Shown here: positions 51,534-61,445 of the stretch, in pieces
How positions within the stretch are numbered: position 1 is the first letter of the stretch
Layout: each line of letters starts with the position of its first letter
Assembly: GCA_903824665.1 (NCBI GenBank)
Contig: CAIJXT010000019.1
Coordinates: 1 to 64,000 of the forward strand
Source: an uncultured Bacteroidota bacterium
GTDB lineage: Bacteria > Bacteroidota > Bacteroidia > Chitinophagales > Chitinophagaceae
Direction of reading: 5' to 3'
Length of the DNA: 64,000 nucleotides
Notes under the pieces: generated by a model
Told to the model about the DNA's origin: nothing
Seen by the model: only the letters and a program-made list of their open reading frames with translations
Database searches by the model: none
Position numbers and translations under genes: made by a program

Positions 51534-52469
51534 TCAGATGTGTTGCCTGAAATAGGCTAATGTACGTTTCAGCCCTTCATGCCTGTCTACCTTTGGCTCC
51601 CAACCCAGTATTGTTTTTGCCTTCGTTATATTTGGCTGACGTTGTTTTGGGTCATCCTGAGGCAGCGGCTCGTATACAATCTTAGAGTTCGAGCCGGTTA
51701 AAGCCAGCACCTCCTCAGCAAATTGCAACAAAGTGATCTCTGAAGGGTTACCGATATTGACAGGTAAAAAATAATCAGACAGCAGAAGTCGATAAATCCC
51801 TTCTACAAGGTCATCTACATAGCAGAAGGATCGTGTCTGCGAGCCGTCTCCGTATACAGTAATATCCTCGCCCCGGAGAGCCTGACTCATAAAGGTGGGC
51901 AGTGCGCGCCCGTCATCGAGCCGCATCCGCGGACCATAGGTATTGAATATGCGTATGATACGGGTCTCTACATTGTGAAAAGTACGATAGGCAGTTGTAA
52001 TACTCTCCATAAAACGCTTGGCCTCGTCGTACACGCCACGCGGACCCACAGGGTTTACATTACCCCAGTACTCCTCCGTCTGCGGATGCACCAGCGGGTC
52101 GCCGTATACCTCTGATGTGGAGGCAACCAGAATTCGTGCTCCTTTAGATTTGGCAAGCCCCAGCAAATTATGGGTACCCAGCGCACCTACCTTCAATGTC
52201 TGTATAGGCATCTTCAGGTAGTCGATAGGACTGGCAGGCGACGCAAAATGCAGTATATAGTCTATTGCACCGGGCACATGCACAAACTTGGTTACATCGT
52301 GATGGTAAAACTGAAACTCCTTAACCGGAAACAGGTGCTCAATATTCTTGATATTGCCCGTAAGCAGATTGTCCATCCCAATTACTTCATACCCTTCTTT
52401 AAGAAAGCGGTCGCAAAGGTGAGAGCCCAGGAAACCTGCAGCACCGGTAATCAGAATTCTTTTAGCCAT
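51534..52469 (-). CDS. UDP-glucuronate decarboxylase (UDP-xylose synthase type)
   Basis: A 311-residue extended SDR enzyme. NAD motif [51 protein letters not shown], the YDEAKR form of the YxxxK motif, and [10 protein letters not shown]. These match UDP-glucuronate decarboxylase, which makes UDP-xylose. The preceding upstream gene on the same strand, ugd, makes its substrate; they are 97 bp apart. No glycosyltransferase that would use UDP-xylose is in the window. Confidence 0.93.
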   Translation of the reverse strand: MAKRILITGAAGFLGSHLCDRFLKEGYEVIGMDNLLTGNIKNIEHLFPVKEFQFYHHDVTKFVHVPGAIDYILHFASPASPIDYLKMPIQTLKVGALGTHNLLGLAKSKGARILVASTSEVYGDPLVHPQTEEYWGNVNPVGPRGVYDEAKRFMESITTAYRTFHNVETRIIRIFNTYGPRMRLDDGRALPTFMSQALRGEDITVYGDGSQTRSFCYVDDLVEGIYRLLLSDYFLPVNIGNPSEITLLQFAEEVLALTGSNSKIVYEPLPQDDPKQRQPNITKAKTILGWEPKVDRHEGLKRTLAYFRQHI

Positions 52470-52566
52470 GACGTATTTTTTTATTTCCGGTCGTTCTCAC
52501 CAAAGGCGATCACAATCGGTATTGATATGTATGTATTTGTATAAATATGCGCTCCTGCAACTGCGT

Positions 52567-53946
52567 CTAGTCTAGTGTTCCACGCTCCCTGATAATAGGG
52601 TCGCCTGGAAGCATAAATGTGTCTCGAACTTGCGGATGCACCAACCTTCTGCCAATGCTTTCGTAGTAAAAACCAAGTTCCTGCATCTTCTCCAGCGAGT
52701 ATACATTACGCCCGTCAAATATCGCAGGGTGTACCAGCATTGAACCGATCCGGTCAAAGTCGGGATTGCGAAACTCACTCCACTCGGTAACAATAATGAG
52801 TGCGCTGGCTCCTTTCAGCGTATCGTACTGATCTTCGGCATAATAAACTTTGTCACCCATCAGCTGCCGCACATTGTTCATGCCCTCCGGGTCGTATACA
52901 CGTACGGTGGCACCAGCCTGCAGCAACTCGTTGATCAGGTCTATAGATGGCGCATCGCGTATATCATCGGTCTCTGGTTTAAAAGAGAGCCCCCATACTG
53001 CAAATGTGATCCCTGATAGCTTGCTGCCAAAATAGTTTTTCACCTTGCTGCCCAGTACTTTTTTTTGCTGATCGTTCACCTGCATTACCACGTTCACCAG
53101 CTTGAAGTCGTAATCCATATCCAGTGCGGTATGCGCCAGCGCTTTTACATCCTTCGGAAAACAACTGCCACCATACCCTATCCCCGGAAACAGGAATCGT
53201 TTCCCAATACGGCTATCACCACCCATACCTATACGCACCCAGTCTACATTGGCACCGGCCTTTTCGCACAGGTTGGCCATTTCATTCATAAACGAAATAC
53301 GCATAGCCAGGTACGAATTGGCTGCATACTTCGTCATCTCTGATGACCGCTCATCCATGAAATGAATGGGATTGCCCTGCCGCAAAAATGGCTGATACAA
53401 CTCGTCCATAGCCTTCCGCGCCTTCTCTGACGACGTACCGATCACAACCCTGTCCGGCTTCAGAAAATCGTCTACAGCCACTCCCTCCCGCAGAAACTCC
53501 GGATTAGATACCACATCGTACAGCGACCTGTCAAGCCGCTGCGACAGCACCTGGCTCACTTTCTCTGCAGTACCTACGGGTACCGTGCTCTTGTTTACTA
53601 TTACCGTATATTTTGTAATGATCTTACTCAGCGACTCTGCAACATCCAGCACATACTGCAGGTCTGCAGAACCGTCTTTTCCGGGTGGCGTAGGCAAAGC
53701 CAGAAATATCACCCGAGCATCTTTAATACCATCAGCAAGCTGTGTCGTGAAATGCAACCGCTTTTCCTTGATATTCCGCTCCAGCAGCGTATCCAGACCG
53801 GGTTCGTATATAGGCGACTTGCCCTGTTTCAGTTTTTCTATCTTTCGCTCGTCAATGTCTATGCATACAACATTGTTGCCTGTTTCTGCGAAACAAGTGC
53901 CAGTTACCAGTCCTACATAACCGGTGCCTATAATTGCTAATTGCAT
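52567..53946 (-). CDS. ugd: UDP-glucose 6-dehydrogenase
   Basis: A 459-residue enzyme oxidising UDP-glucose to UDP-glucuronate with two NAD. N-terminal IGTGYVGLVTGTCFAETGN, the STVPVGTAE segment, NPEFLREGVA, the catalytic-Cys block PGIGYGGSCFPKDVKAL (Cys near residue 263), and the C-terminal domain with WGLSFKPETDDIRDAPS. Full length. It lies ahead of the decarboxylase gene, giving a UDP-Glc to UDP-GlcA to UDP-Xyl route. Confidence 0.96.
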   Translation of the reverse strand: MQLAIIGTGYVGLVTGTCFAETGNNVVCIDIDERKIEKLKQGKSPIYEPGLDTLLERNIKEKRLHFTTQLADGIKDARVIFLALPTPPGKDGSADLQYVLDVAESLSKIITKYTVIVNKSTVPVGTAEKVSQVLSQRLDRSLYDVVSNPEFLREGVAVDDFLKPDRVVIGTSSEKARKAMDELYQPFLRQGNPIHFMDERSSEMTKYAANSYLAMRISFMNEMANLCEKAGANVDWVRIGMGGDSRIGKRFLFPGIGYGGSCFPKDVKALAHTALDMDYDFKLVNVVMQVNDQQKKVLGSKVKNYFGSKLSGITFAVWGLSFKPETDDIRDAPSIDLINELLQAGATVRVYDPEGMNNVRQLMGDKVYYAEDQYDTLKGASALIIVTEWSEFRNPDFDRIGSMLVHPAIFDGRNVYSLEKMQELGFYYESIGRRLVHPQVRDTFMLPGDPIIRERGTLD

Positions 53947-53969
53947 TGTATTAAGTATAAATCAGGGCG

Positions 53970-53977
53970 CAAAAGTA
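53970..53977 (-). promoter_or_regulatory. -7 box of ugd
   Basis: TACTTTTG on the minus strand, 23 nt before the ATG. Confidence 0.6.
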
Positions 53978-54059
53978 ACTAATATTTCACTGGCATGTAC
54001 TTGGTGGACACACATAATAAAGCCAAAAACCGTGATCCCATACAGCCAGCCACCGCATC

Positions 54060-54773
54060 CTACCCCAGCATCAGAAACACGGCTGGTAGCTTACCCAATT
54101 CAGGGATCTGTTGCTTCCATTCTGCTACTGTGCGGGTCATGATGTACTCACCGGGTGCGGTAAGGTCCATGGCAATACAGATCTTGGTACGATTGGCGCA
54201 GATCTTCAACAGGTCTGCCAGCATAGCATTGTTGCGATACGGCGTTTCTATAAATAGCTGTGTTTGCTTCTCCGCGGCAGAGCGGGCTTCCAGCTCTCTG
54301 ATGCGTTTTGCCCGTGCCGGATCTTTCAACGGCAGATACCCCTGAAAAGCAAAACTCTGACCATTGAGACCAGATGCCATTACCGACAGTATTATGGAAC
54401 TGGGCCCTGTAAGCGGCACTACCTTGGCACCCATGTTGTGGGCAATGGCTACCAGCGCGCTACCGGGGTCGGCAATTGCTGGGCAGCCAGCTTCGCTCAT
54501 CACACCCACCTCCAGCCCTTCGGCCAGCCATTTGCGCAGCAATCCCGTATCTGCATTGGTATGCTTGTCTATTTCCGAAAACTGCAGATTTTCAATCACC
54601 AGCCCGGCATGCAACGACCGAAGGAAACGGCGCGCTGTACGCACGTTTTCTGCAAAATAATGTTGTATCCGGGCCGTATGTACAGACACCTCAGCAGGCA
54701 ATGTGTGGTTTGCACCCTCTGCCACCGGCAGCGGAATCAGATATAGTGAGCCGACCTTCTTGCTTGATGCCAT
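54060..54773 (-). CDS. RsmI-like SAM-dependent methyltransferase (tetrapyrrole-methylase fold)
   Basis: A 237-residue protein of the RsmI/YabC-related branch. LYLIPLPVAEG at the start, EVGVMSEAGCPAIADPGSALVAI (cited in part), VPLTGPSSIILSVMASGLNGQSFAFQGYLP and QLFIETPYRNNAM are its conserved blocks. RsmI proper methylates C1402 ribose of 16S rRNA; this shorter Bacteroidota form lacks the C-terminal RsmI HTH extension, so the target is uncertain. The start at 54773 (MASSKKVGSL) is preferred to the upstream hydrophobic extension at 54833. Confidence 0.86.
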   Translation of the reverse strand: MASSKKVGSLYLIPLPVAEGANHTLPAEVSVHTARIQHYFAENVRTARRFLRSLHAGLVIENLQFSEIDKHTNADTGLLRKWLAEGLEVGVMSEAGCPAIADPGSALVAIAHNMGAKVVPLTGPSSIILSVMASGLNGQSFAFQGYLPLKDPARAKRIRELEARSAAEKQTQLFIETPYRNNAMLADLLKICANRTKICIAMDLTAPGEYIMTRTVAEWKQQIPELGKLPAVFLMLG

Positions 54774-54848
54774 AAAAACTGTTGTTGTTTTGGTGATGGC
54801 TCCGAAAATACAGATTAACCATAGCAATTTCACATTTACTTTTGATGG

Positions 54849-55457
54849 ATGGTATTACCCGAATCATTTTACAGCCGGGAGGATGTGGTTGCCATAGCAC
54901 AGCAACTGCTGGGAAAGGTATTGGTATCGCGCATTGGTGGCGTCATCACCGCTGGCATCATCACCGAGACCGAGGCCTATGCCGGTGTTACCGACCGAGC
55001 CTCCCATGCATACGGTGGGCGCCACACTGCACGCACCGGTGTCATGTATGCATCCGGAGGGGTGGCATATGTGTACCTGTGCTATGGAATACATCACCTG
55101 TTCAATGTTGTAACAAATGTTGCCGGTATACCCCACGCGGTACTGATCCGTGCCATAGAACCCGTTGAAGGCATCAGCCACATGCTGTTGCGACGGGGGA
55201 GAGCTGTACTAGCACCGGCCGTTACCGCTGGTCCCGGAGCATTGACCGTAGCACTGGGCATCACCACCAGCCACACCAGCCTATCGCTGCAAGGCCCGGA
55301 AATAACTATCGAAGACAGACAGTGGAAAATTGATGAACAAAATATCATAGCAGGCACAAGGGTGGGCGTAGCCTATGCACAGCACGATGCCCTGCTTCCC
55401 TACCGCTTTTCTATCAGGGGCAACAAATTTGTCAGTAAGGGAAAGGGACTAAAATAA
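54849..55457 (+). CDS. mpg: DNA-3-methyladenine glycosylase (AAG/MPG type)
   Basis: A 202-residue base-excision repair glycosylase. Core marks are LLGKVLV, the catalytic ITETEAYAGVTDRASHAYGG (Glu activates water), RTGVMYASGGVAYVYLCYGIH (partial) with the intercalating Tyr, and AVLIRAIEP. Removes alkylated purines from DNA. Length matches the family. Divergent from the RsmI-like gene with 75 bp between, and its end overlaps the convergent PorP/SprF gene by 9 nt. Confidence 0.95.
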   Translation: MVLPESFYSREDVVAIAQQLLGKVLVSRIGGVITAGIITETEAYAGVTDRASHAYGGRHTARTGVMYASGGVAYVYLCYGIHHLFNVVTNVAGIPHAVLIRAIEPVEGISHMLLRRGRAVLAPAVTAGPGALTVALGITTSHTSLSLQGPEITIEDRQWKIDEQNIIAGTRVGVAYAQHDALLPYRFSIRGNKFVSKGKGLK

Positions 55458-56414
55458 CCGGGGAGACGACAACCTACTCAAATTGCCTATCCACAATAAT
55501 GAAACCTCGTAGCCGCCGACAGTAGAATAGCTGATCGGAGATGGACTGACATTAAGGTTGTAACTCATACCCAGCCGCAGCCCGGCGTACTCTATACCGG
55601 CATAGGGCGAGATAGCATGCTGATAACTATACCATGCCCCAAAGTGCAAAACGGTTCCCCGGTTCTTTGTACTGCCATCTGCACTCAGGCGAAAGCTGGC
55701 TATAGCATTGCCTCCGACATTTTTTCCTGGCGCAGAATACCTGTAAAAAACACCACCAAACACTGACGTCCTGCCAGACAGCGAGATTGCTGCACCGGCA
55801 TTGCCTGAGTGCAGATTATTTGGGACCAACGCTTCACTATTACCGAACGTATAACCACCTAACCGGCACCACGAATACCCGGAATATATAACAACATTTC
55901 GTGACACCGCCCCTGAATGCAATACACCGAAACCGAAATCGCCGTAATTACTCTTTTTGTCCCGTACCAGAATACTGCCATTTAAATAGTATACATTTTC
56001 AGTGACTTTTACATATGCCTGCCCCTGCATGCCCAGAGATATGCGATGTGCACGATCCTTACCGAGTGCTTTATGATAGCTTAGCGCAATACCACCTGTT
56101 GTACGCTTTTTCTGCCCGTTAACCACTCTATCATGGCTGCCATTAAACCCAATCCCCACACCATCGCCATGGGGAAGTACACCCGTGAGAACTGGCATAT
56201 CAAAAGAAAAAACACCTGTAACAGCGGGATTAGGAGAAACATTGCTCCATTGGCTTTTATAAACTGCAGCAACTCGCATATCAGATGCCAGACCAGCCAT
56301 AGCTGGATTGACAGAAACCGGCATTACCATATATTGTGTGAGGATGTATGGCTGCGCCGATACAACTGAGAAGGTGCACAAAAAAATTGCAGGAAACATC
56401 AGTAAATACTTCAT
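55449..56414 (-). CDS. PorP/SprF family type IX secretion membrane protein (copy 2)
   Basis: A 321-residue outer-membrane barrel with a signal peptide (start MKYLLMFPAIFLC; an upstream ATG at 56447 is less likely). The family opening ILTQYMVMPVSVNPAMAGL, YKSQWSNVSPNPAVTGVFSF and the C-terminal GMSYNLN...GGYEVSLLW pattern are clear. PorP/SprF proteins assist secretion or surface attachment of specific type IX cargo. A paralogue lies just upstream on the same strand, separated by a terminator. Confidence 0.92.
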   Translation of the reverse strand: MKYLLMFPAIFLCTFSVVSAQPYILTQYMVMPVSVNPAMAGLASDMRVAAVYKSQWSNVSPNPAVTGVFSFDMPVLTGVLPHGDGVGIGFNGSHDRVVNGQKKRTTGGIALSYHKALGKDRAHRISLGMQGQAYVKVTENVYYLNGSILVRDKKSNYGDFGFGVLHSGAVSRNVVIYSGYSWCRLGGYTFGNSEALVPNNLHSGNAGAAISLSGRTSVFGGVFYRYSAPGKNVGGNAIASFRLSADGSTKNRGTVLHFGAWYSYQHAISPYAGIEYAGLRLGMSYNLNVSPSPISYSTVGGYEVSLLWIGNLSRLSSPRLF

Positions 56415-56450
56415 CAATAATCGTTTTAGAGGTATTCTCGAAAACAAAAA

Positions 56451-56479
56451 ACGGCTGCATCAGTATATGAAGCAGCCGT
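56451..56479 (-). terminator. Terminator between the two PorP/SprF genes
   Basis: ACGGCTGC / GCAGCCGT stem with a 13-nt loop; on the minus strand it is followed by TTTTTTGTTTTC. It lies between the stop at 56501 and the next start at 56414. Confidence 0.82.
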
Positions 56480-56500
56480 CAAATATTATAAAGTACAATT

Positions 56501-57544
56501 CTAGTACAACTTAGGACAAGACCAGTTGTAGTTAGGATTGCGCTCACGTTTGTTGATACGACCAAAGTAAATCAGCGATACCTCATAAGCACCTACGCTG
56601 CGCGTGGCGGGCGTGAAGCTCGATACATTCACGTCGTAGCTGATACCAAGACGCATTTTAGACCATTCCAGACCAATATATGGTGCAACAGCATCCAGAT
56701 AACGGTACCAGCCACCAAGGTAGAAAATCGTGTTTTTCTGATATTCTTCGTCATGACCCGGGTTGAGTACAAAACCAACCGCGGCACCCAGCACCACTTC
56801 CTGTGCACCTGCCTGCGCCTGATACAGACCACTTGCATACAACACCGTATTCGGATTCATATCAAACGAACCACCTATATATCCTGTGTGACGGGAATGG
56901 ATCTGGTGGTCGCTGTTGTTCATAAAAGTTTCAACCGGGCGGGTAAGGTGATAATTTGAATAGCCAAGATAGAAAGTAGCATGATCAGCAATCTGGCCTG
57001 AATACATAACACCCAGATTGAAATCCGGATAGGTAAGATCAGCGTTATTAAACACTTCCTGAGTTGGATACGCCAATGTACCATTGCCATTGTTGTACAT
57101 ATCCTCAAATGTAAGACGGGCAAAATTCAGATTTTTCTGTACCAGTACCCCCTGCAAACCGAAGGACAAATGCTGCTGCCTGTCGCGGCCAAATGCTTTA
57201 TGGTAACTCATTGACAGCCCTACAGTTGTGTTGGTAAGCCCACCAGAGCCCGACTTATCGTATAGACCCAGAAAACCAAGTCCCAATGCATCACCTTCCG
57301 GCAGTTTGCCCTTCAGCGTCGCAATATCAAAAGACAGAGATCCGGTAACATACGGGTTGGGTGATACTGACGCCCACTGTGAACGGTAGTTGCCCGAAAC
57401 ACGAAGATCGTCAGCTACCAGACCGGTCATAGCCGGATTGAGTGTCAACGGCGATGTGAAATATTGAGTAAAGTGTACATCCTGGGCTTTCAATCCTCCT
57501 GAAAACAACATCGCTACACCCACCCCAAGTAATATTTTCTTCAT
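56501..57544 (-). CDS. PorP/SprF family type IX secretion membrane protein (copy 1)
   Basis: A 347-residue outer-membrane protein with a signal peptide ending GLKAQ (about residue 20). Characteristic TQYFTSPLTLNPAMTGL, YRSQWASVSPNPYVTGSLSF, GMSYHKAFGRDRQQHLSFGLQ-like and GISYDVNVS near the end, then VGAYEVSLIY. Paralogue of the next gene. These barrels often pair with large surface proteins; none adjoins here, though a type IX cargo is encoded at 42220-44250. Confidence 0.93.
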   Translation of the reverse strand: MKKILLGVGVAMLFSGGLKAQDVHFTQYFTSPLTLNPAMTGLVADDLRVSGNYRSQWASVSPNPYVTGSLSFDIATLKGKLPEGDALGLGFLGLYDKSGSGGLTNTTVGLSMSYHKAFGRDRQQHLSFGLQGVLVQKNLNFARLTFEDMYNNGNGTLAYPTQEVFNNADLTYPDFNLGVMYSGQIADHATFYLGYSNYHLTRPVETFMNNSDHQIHSRHTGYIGGSFDMNPNTVLYASGLYQAQAGAQEVVLGAAVGFVLNPGHDEEYQKNTIFYLGGWYRYLDAVAPYIGLEWSKMRLGISYDVNVSSFTPATRSVGAYEVSLIYFGRINKRERNPNYNWSCPKLY

Positions 57545-57835
57545 CTTTTGGTCTTTTATAAATCAGTATATAAAATTATGAGAGCAAATTAAGCCAATTA
57601 TTCCTTCTATACAAGACAATCACAAATATTATTTTAGTTGGGTGATTAATTCCTTTTAATTAATATTCTTTTTTGTTATACAAACAATCCAGGCAGATTA
57701 TACAGGTGGCACATATCCATATTTCGATATCCACATATACATGCAAATACGACCAATAGCACTCCAGACACAAATCTCTGGGCAACTGAACACTGCTACA
57801 GCCCGCCAACTACTGCGAAAACTTGTGAATTGCCC
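57545..57835. other. AT-rich divergent spacer
   Basis: About 290 bp between PorP/SprF copy 1 and murF-alr. It includes an ATTAAT...ATTAAT palindrome (57646-57664) in very AT-rich DNA. No ORF with coding character on either strand. Confidence 0.4.
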
Positions 57836-57843
57836 TACATTTG
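57836..57843 (+). promoter_or_regulatory. -7 box of murF-alr
   Basis: TACATTTG ends 10 nt before the ATG at 57854, so the mRNA leader would be only a few nucleotides. It rules out the ATG at 57830, which lies upstream of the box. Confidence 0.6.
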
Positions 57844-57853
57844 CTATAAGTGT

Positions 57854-60343
57854 ATGAGCAGTATTCAGGAAATCAAAGATTGGAGCAAGGGCGACTGGCT
57901 GGCACACGGCAGTGCTGACGCAGTAATTGAAGAGCTTGCAATAGACACGCGCAACATTGACCAGCCGGAAAATGCACTGTTCATTGCCGTGAAAACCCCT
58001 CTGCGCGATGGTCACCAGTTCATCACAGGTGCATGGCAAAAAGGTGTACGTAACTTTCTGGTATCCACTGTTATAGACATCAGCACGGTTCCGGGCGCTA
58101 ACGTCATCCTAGTACCAGATACCGTTGAAGCATTGCAAAACATTGCAGCAGCTTACCGCAGCAAATTTTCTATACCGGTTATCGGAATTACTGGCAGCAA
58201 TGGCAAAACAATTGTGAAAGAATGGTTGTCTGAGCTGCTTGGCCATACTTTCAATCTGGTCAGGAGCCCCAAAAGTTACAATTCCCAGCTTGGTGTGCCA
58301 TTATCGGTATGGTTGCTGCAACCGGAGCACGAATTGGCCGTTTTTGAAGCTGGCATATCATTGCCCGGCGAAATGGCCCGGCTGGAACCGGTAATACGGC
58401 CAACCATAGGTATTTTCACAAACATCGGCGAGGCACACAATGAAGGCTTTAGCAATACAGAACAAAAGATCAACGAAAAGTTGCAGCTGTTTGCCAGAGC
58501 CGGTCGGCTTATTTGTTGTACCGACAACGTCTTACTTGCAAATGCAGTAGGCAAATTTGAGGCAACACACCCCGCTGTAGAATTGTTCACCTGGTCTCGG
58601 ACCAGAGAGGCTACACTCTTCATTACCGAAGCCAAAGTCACCGCAACCCAAACAACGATAACCGCTACCTATTGCCACGAAACCATAACAATTTCCATCC
58701 CCTTCACCGACGAGGCATCGGTAGAAAATGCCATACACTGCTGGTGTGTGATGCTAATGTTGGGTATGACCAGTAGCCAGACCAAAGAACGCATGGCCGC
58801 CCTCCAGCAGGTATCCATGCGTCTGGAACTAAGGCAAGGCATCAACGATTGTACCATCATTAATGATACGTACAACTCAGACCTCACATCATTGCAAATG
58901 GCGCTCAACTACCTTGCGCAACAAAAACAGCACGATGTGCGTACGGTAATCATGTCAGACATTCTGCAGCCGGGAAAACGTAACGCAGAACTCTACGAAG
59001 ATGTAGCACTACAAATAAGCCGTCGTGGCATCAACCGCTTCATTGGCATTGGTCCGGCACTATACGAAAACAGGACAATTTTCAAAAAACACAAAAAGAT
59101 CAGCTGCGTATTTTTCAAAAATACCGAACATTTTCTGAAGAACTTTCACCGTGTCGCTTTCGAAAAAGAAACGATATTACTGAAGGGCGCACGGATTTTC
59201 GCTTTCGAAAAAATAGCACTGCTGCTGGAGCAAAAAGTACACCAGACAGTGATGTCCATCGACCTCTCGGCATTACGCCAGAACCTTGATGTTTTCCGGG
59301 CCAGACTCGACCCCGGTGTAAAGACCATGGCTATGGTTAAGGCATTCGCCTACGGCAGTGGCAGCTACGAGATAGCCAACTATCTGCAATATGCCGGCAT
59401 CGACTATCTGGCCGTTGCCTATACCGATGAGGGAATAGCGCTGCGCAAAGCAGGCATCAAAACTCCAATCATGGTGATGAGTCCGGATGCCACTTCTTTC
59501 GACCGTATGATCGCATGGAAGCTGGAGCCTGAATTGTATAATTTCCGGTCGTTCGATGCATTTGTTGCCATCGCCCAAACGTTGAATGTTACTGCCTATC
59601 CCGTACACATAAAGCTCGATACCGGCATGCACCGTCTGGGTTTCGAAAAACCTGATATTGACGCACTAATCAGAAAAATCGCAACCAGCTCGGAAATACG
59701 GATAGCTTCCGTTTTCAGCCACCTCGCCGCCAGTGACGACGAAGGCGAAGACCACTTCACACAACACCAGGCCACCCTGTTCGAAAACATGAGCGCGTCA
59801 ATAATAGCTGCATTACCCTACACACCATTGCGGCATCTCTGCAACTCTGCAGGCATATCGCGGCACCGGCCATTGCAATACGACATGGTCCGCCTCGGAC
59901 TCGGGCTGTATGGAGTAGACGGCAGTGGTGAACTTCAAAACAAACTACGACAAATAAGCACACTGAAAACCAGCATAGCACAGGTACGCGAGATACCGAC
60001 AGGTGACAACATTGGCTATGGCCACCACACCATTGCAACGCGCGATATGCGCCTAGCAACTATCTGTATTGGTTATGCCGACGGATACCCGCGAACAATG
60101 GGGCATGGCAAAGCTCATGTGCTCATACACGGACAGAAAGCGCCAACAGTAGGCATCATCTGTATGGATATGTGCATGGTAGACATTACAGACATACCAG
60201 ACGTCGCAGAGGGCGACGAAGCAACAATCTTCAGCAACGAGCTTCCCGTAACCAAACTTGCAGCGTGGGCCGGAACCATTTCTTACGAAATAATGACTGG
60301 CATATCACAACGGGTAAAACGTGTTTACACCAATAACGAATAG
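57854..60343 (+). CDS. murF-alr: Fused MurF ligase-alanine racemase
   Basis: An 829-residue bifunctional enzyme. The N-terminal half (about 1-455) is UDP-MurNAc-tripeptide:D-Ala-D-Ala ligase: GITGSNGKTIVKEWL (ATP loop), SPKSYNSQLGVPLSVW, FEAGIS, INDTYNSDLTSLQMAL. The C-terminal half (about 460-829) is a PLP alanine racemase: SIDLSALRQNL, AMVKAFAYGSGSYEI with the PLP Lys, KLDTGMHRLGF, YDMVRLGLGLYG, and ICMDMCMVDIT. Both active sites look intact. The racemase supplies the D-Ala that (via Ddl) the ligase half uses for peptidoglycan. This fusion is typical of Bacteroidota. Confidence 0.96.
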   Translation: MSSIQEIKDWSKGDWLAHGSADAVIEELAIDTRNIDQPENALFIAVKTPLRDGHQFITGAWQKGVRNFLVSTVIDISTVPGANVILVPDTVEALQNIAAAYRSKFSIPVIGITGSNGKTIVKEWLSELLGHTFNLVRSPKSYNSQLGVPLSVWLLQPEHELAVFEAGISLPGEMARLEPVIRPTIGIFTNIGEAHNEGFSNTEQKINEKLQLFARAGRLICCTDNVLLANAVGKFEATHPAVELFTWSRTREATLFITEAKVTATQTTITATYCHETITISIPFTDEASVENAIHCWCVMLMLGMTSSQTKERMAALQQVSMRLELRQGINDCTIINDTYNSDLTSLQMALNYLAQQKQHDVRTVIMSDILQPGKRNAELYEDVALQISRRGINRFIGIGPALYENRTIFKKHKKISCVFFKNTEHFLKNFHRVAFEKETILLKGARIFAFEKIALLLEQKVHQTVMSIDLSALRQNLDVFRARLDPGVKTMAMVKAFAYGSGSYEIANYLQYAGIDYLAVAYTDEGIALRKAGIKTPIMVMSPDATSFDRMIAWKLEPELYNFRSFDAFVAIAQTLNVTAYPVHIKLDTGMHRLGFEKPDIDALIRKIATSSEIRIASVFSHLAASDDEGEDHFTQHQATLFENMSASIIAALPYTPLRHLCNSAGISRHRPLQYDMVRLGLGLYGVDGSGELQNKLRQISTLKTSIAQVREIPTGDNIGYGHHTIATRDMRLATICIGYADGYPRTMGHGKAHVLIHGQKAPTVGIICMDMCMVDITDIPDVAEGDEATIFSNELPVTKLAAWAGTISYEIMTGISQRVKRVYTNNE

Positions 60344-60417
60344 CAATACAATCATAATGTGCTGTTTCCTGATTGCAAGGCAGTGTCTGCTTTATATTCC
60401 GGCACACTTCGGTCAGG

Positions 60418-60978
60418 TCACATATCCTCAAGCGGAATTCTGCTTTTTTCAGACAGGCGCATGAAGAAAGATGGTGTTTGCCCGGTCACTTTCTTAAACT
60501 GGTTAGACAAATGGGCAACGCTGCTGTAGTTGAGCCTGTAAGACACCTCGGTCAGATTCAGCCCTTCGTCTGCCAGCAACTCTTTCGCACGCTCTATTTT
60601 ATGCAGGATAATAAATTCCCTGATTGAGACTCCCTTTACCTGAGAAAAAACATTCGCCAGATAAGTATAATTTCTACCCAGCTGCTTGCTGATATAACTA
60701 GAGTATTTTACCGTTGGCAGATCGTCCAGGTAATGAACCATTTCTACAATTACATTCTTGATGCGCTCGGTAAGTATGGTCCGATGGTCACCAAGCAATG
60801 CCATGCCGAATACGCCGAGATTAATGTTCACTGCAACATACTGCTCAGCCGTTATGTCGCCAGCAAACTCAGCATAACCCAATTCCACTGAGAGCGGGTT
60901 CAGATGTAGCGATGCCAGTACTTCACGTACCACCACAATACAACTTCTGCTTACCATGTTTCTGATGAATAGTTTCAT
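60418..60978 (-). CDS. AraC-family regulator with HMA-like N-terminus
   Basis: A 186-residue regulator. The C-terminal AraC HTH domain (about 85-186) has YSSYISKQLGRNYTYLANVF, IREFIILHKIERAKELL, LTEVSYRLNYSSVAHLSNQF and FKKVTGQTPSFFMRL. The N-terminus (MKLFIRNMVSRSCIVVV, from 60978) resembles a heavy-metal-associated domain, but the CxxC has become SRSC, leaving one Cys. It lies about 470 bp from the HMA operon on the same strand and probably regulates metal genes; ligand unknown. An upstream ATG at 61026 is less likely. Confidence 0.86.
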   Translation of the reverse strand: MKLFIRNMVSRSCIVVVREVLASLHLNPLSVELGYAEFAGDITAEQYVAVNINLGVFGMALLGDHRTILTERIKNVIVEMVHYLDDLPTVKYSSYISKQLGRNYTYLANVFSQVKGVSIREFIILHKIERAKELLADEGLNLTEVSYRLNYSSVAHLSNQFKKVTGQTPSFFMRLSEKSRIPLEDM

Positions 60979-61445
60979 ATGGCTACATTTAAATGGTGAA
61001 GAAAAACTTCTATACTCTACTTCCATTTTATAGCTCTATTCATGCAACATGCTGTTTTTATTAAGTTTCTGTAATTCGCAATTGCACTAGCTGGATATGC
61101 ACGCATTAACCAACCTATAGACATCGCGTCGACCACGAAAAACAGAACAATATTCACGCCATGTGCGCCCTATTTTACACTGCCTTTTTACATACCAGTG
61201 ACAGATACAGAAATAACGGCTCACGAAATATGTAACACGCTCACTATCCAACCAATGCAGCGCCCGGGAACATCTATTTTGTGTTGTCAATGTTTTGTGA
61301 AAACACAAATCTGTGAACACTGCCGGAGCGGCCTGCAAATGAATGCTATACGATCGGGGAAATTTTTCTACGCAAACACCTGCCAATCCCCACTAATGCA
61401 GGACTCCAACGAAACCAGCGAATATAAAAATCCGGGATAGTTTGG
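60979..61445. other. Intergenic region, no supported gene
   Basis: 467 bp between the AraC regulator and the barrel gene. A plus-strand frame at 61198-61440 (80 codons) is cysteine-rich (ILCCQC, QICEHC), but its first 25 residues look random and it opposes both neighbours. A palindrome GTGTTTTC.../GAAAACAC-like (TTTTGTGAAAACAC around 61294) may be a regulatory or terminator element. Confidence 0.35.

Noticed and set aside
61198-61440. Cysteine-rich 80-codon plus-strand ORF between the AraC gene and the metal operon
   Set aside because: CCQC and CEHC are suggestive beside metal genes, but it has no promoter box, a random-looking N-terminus and opposite orientation to its neighbours. Left uncalled.
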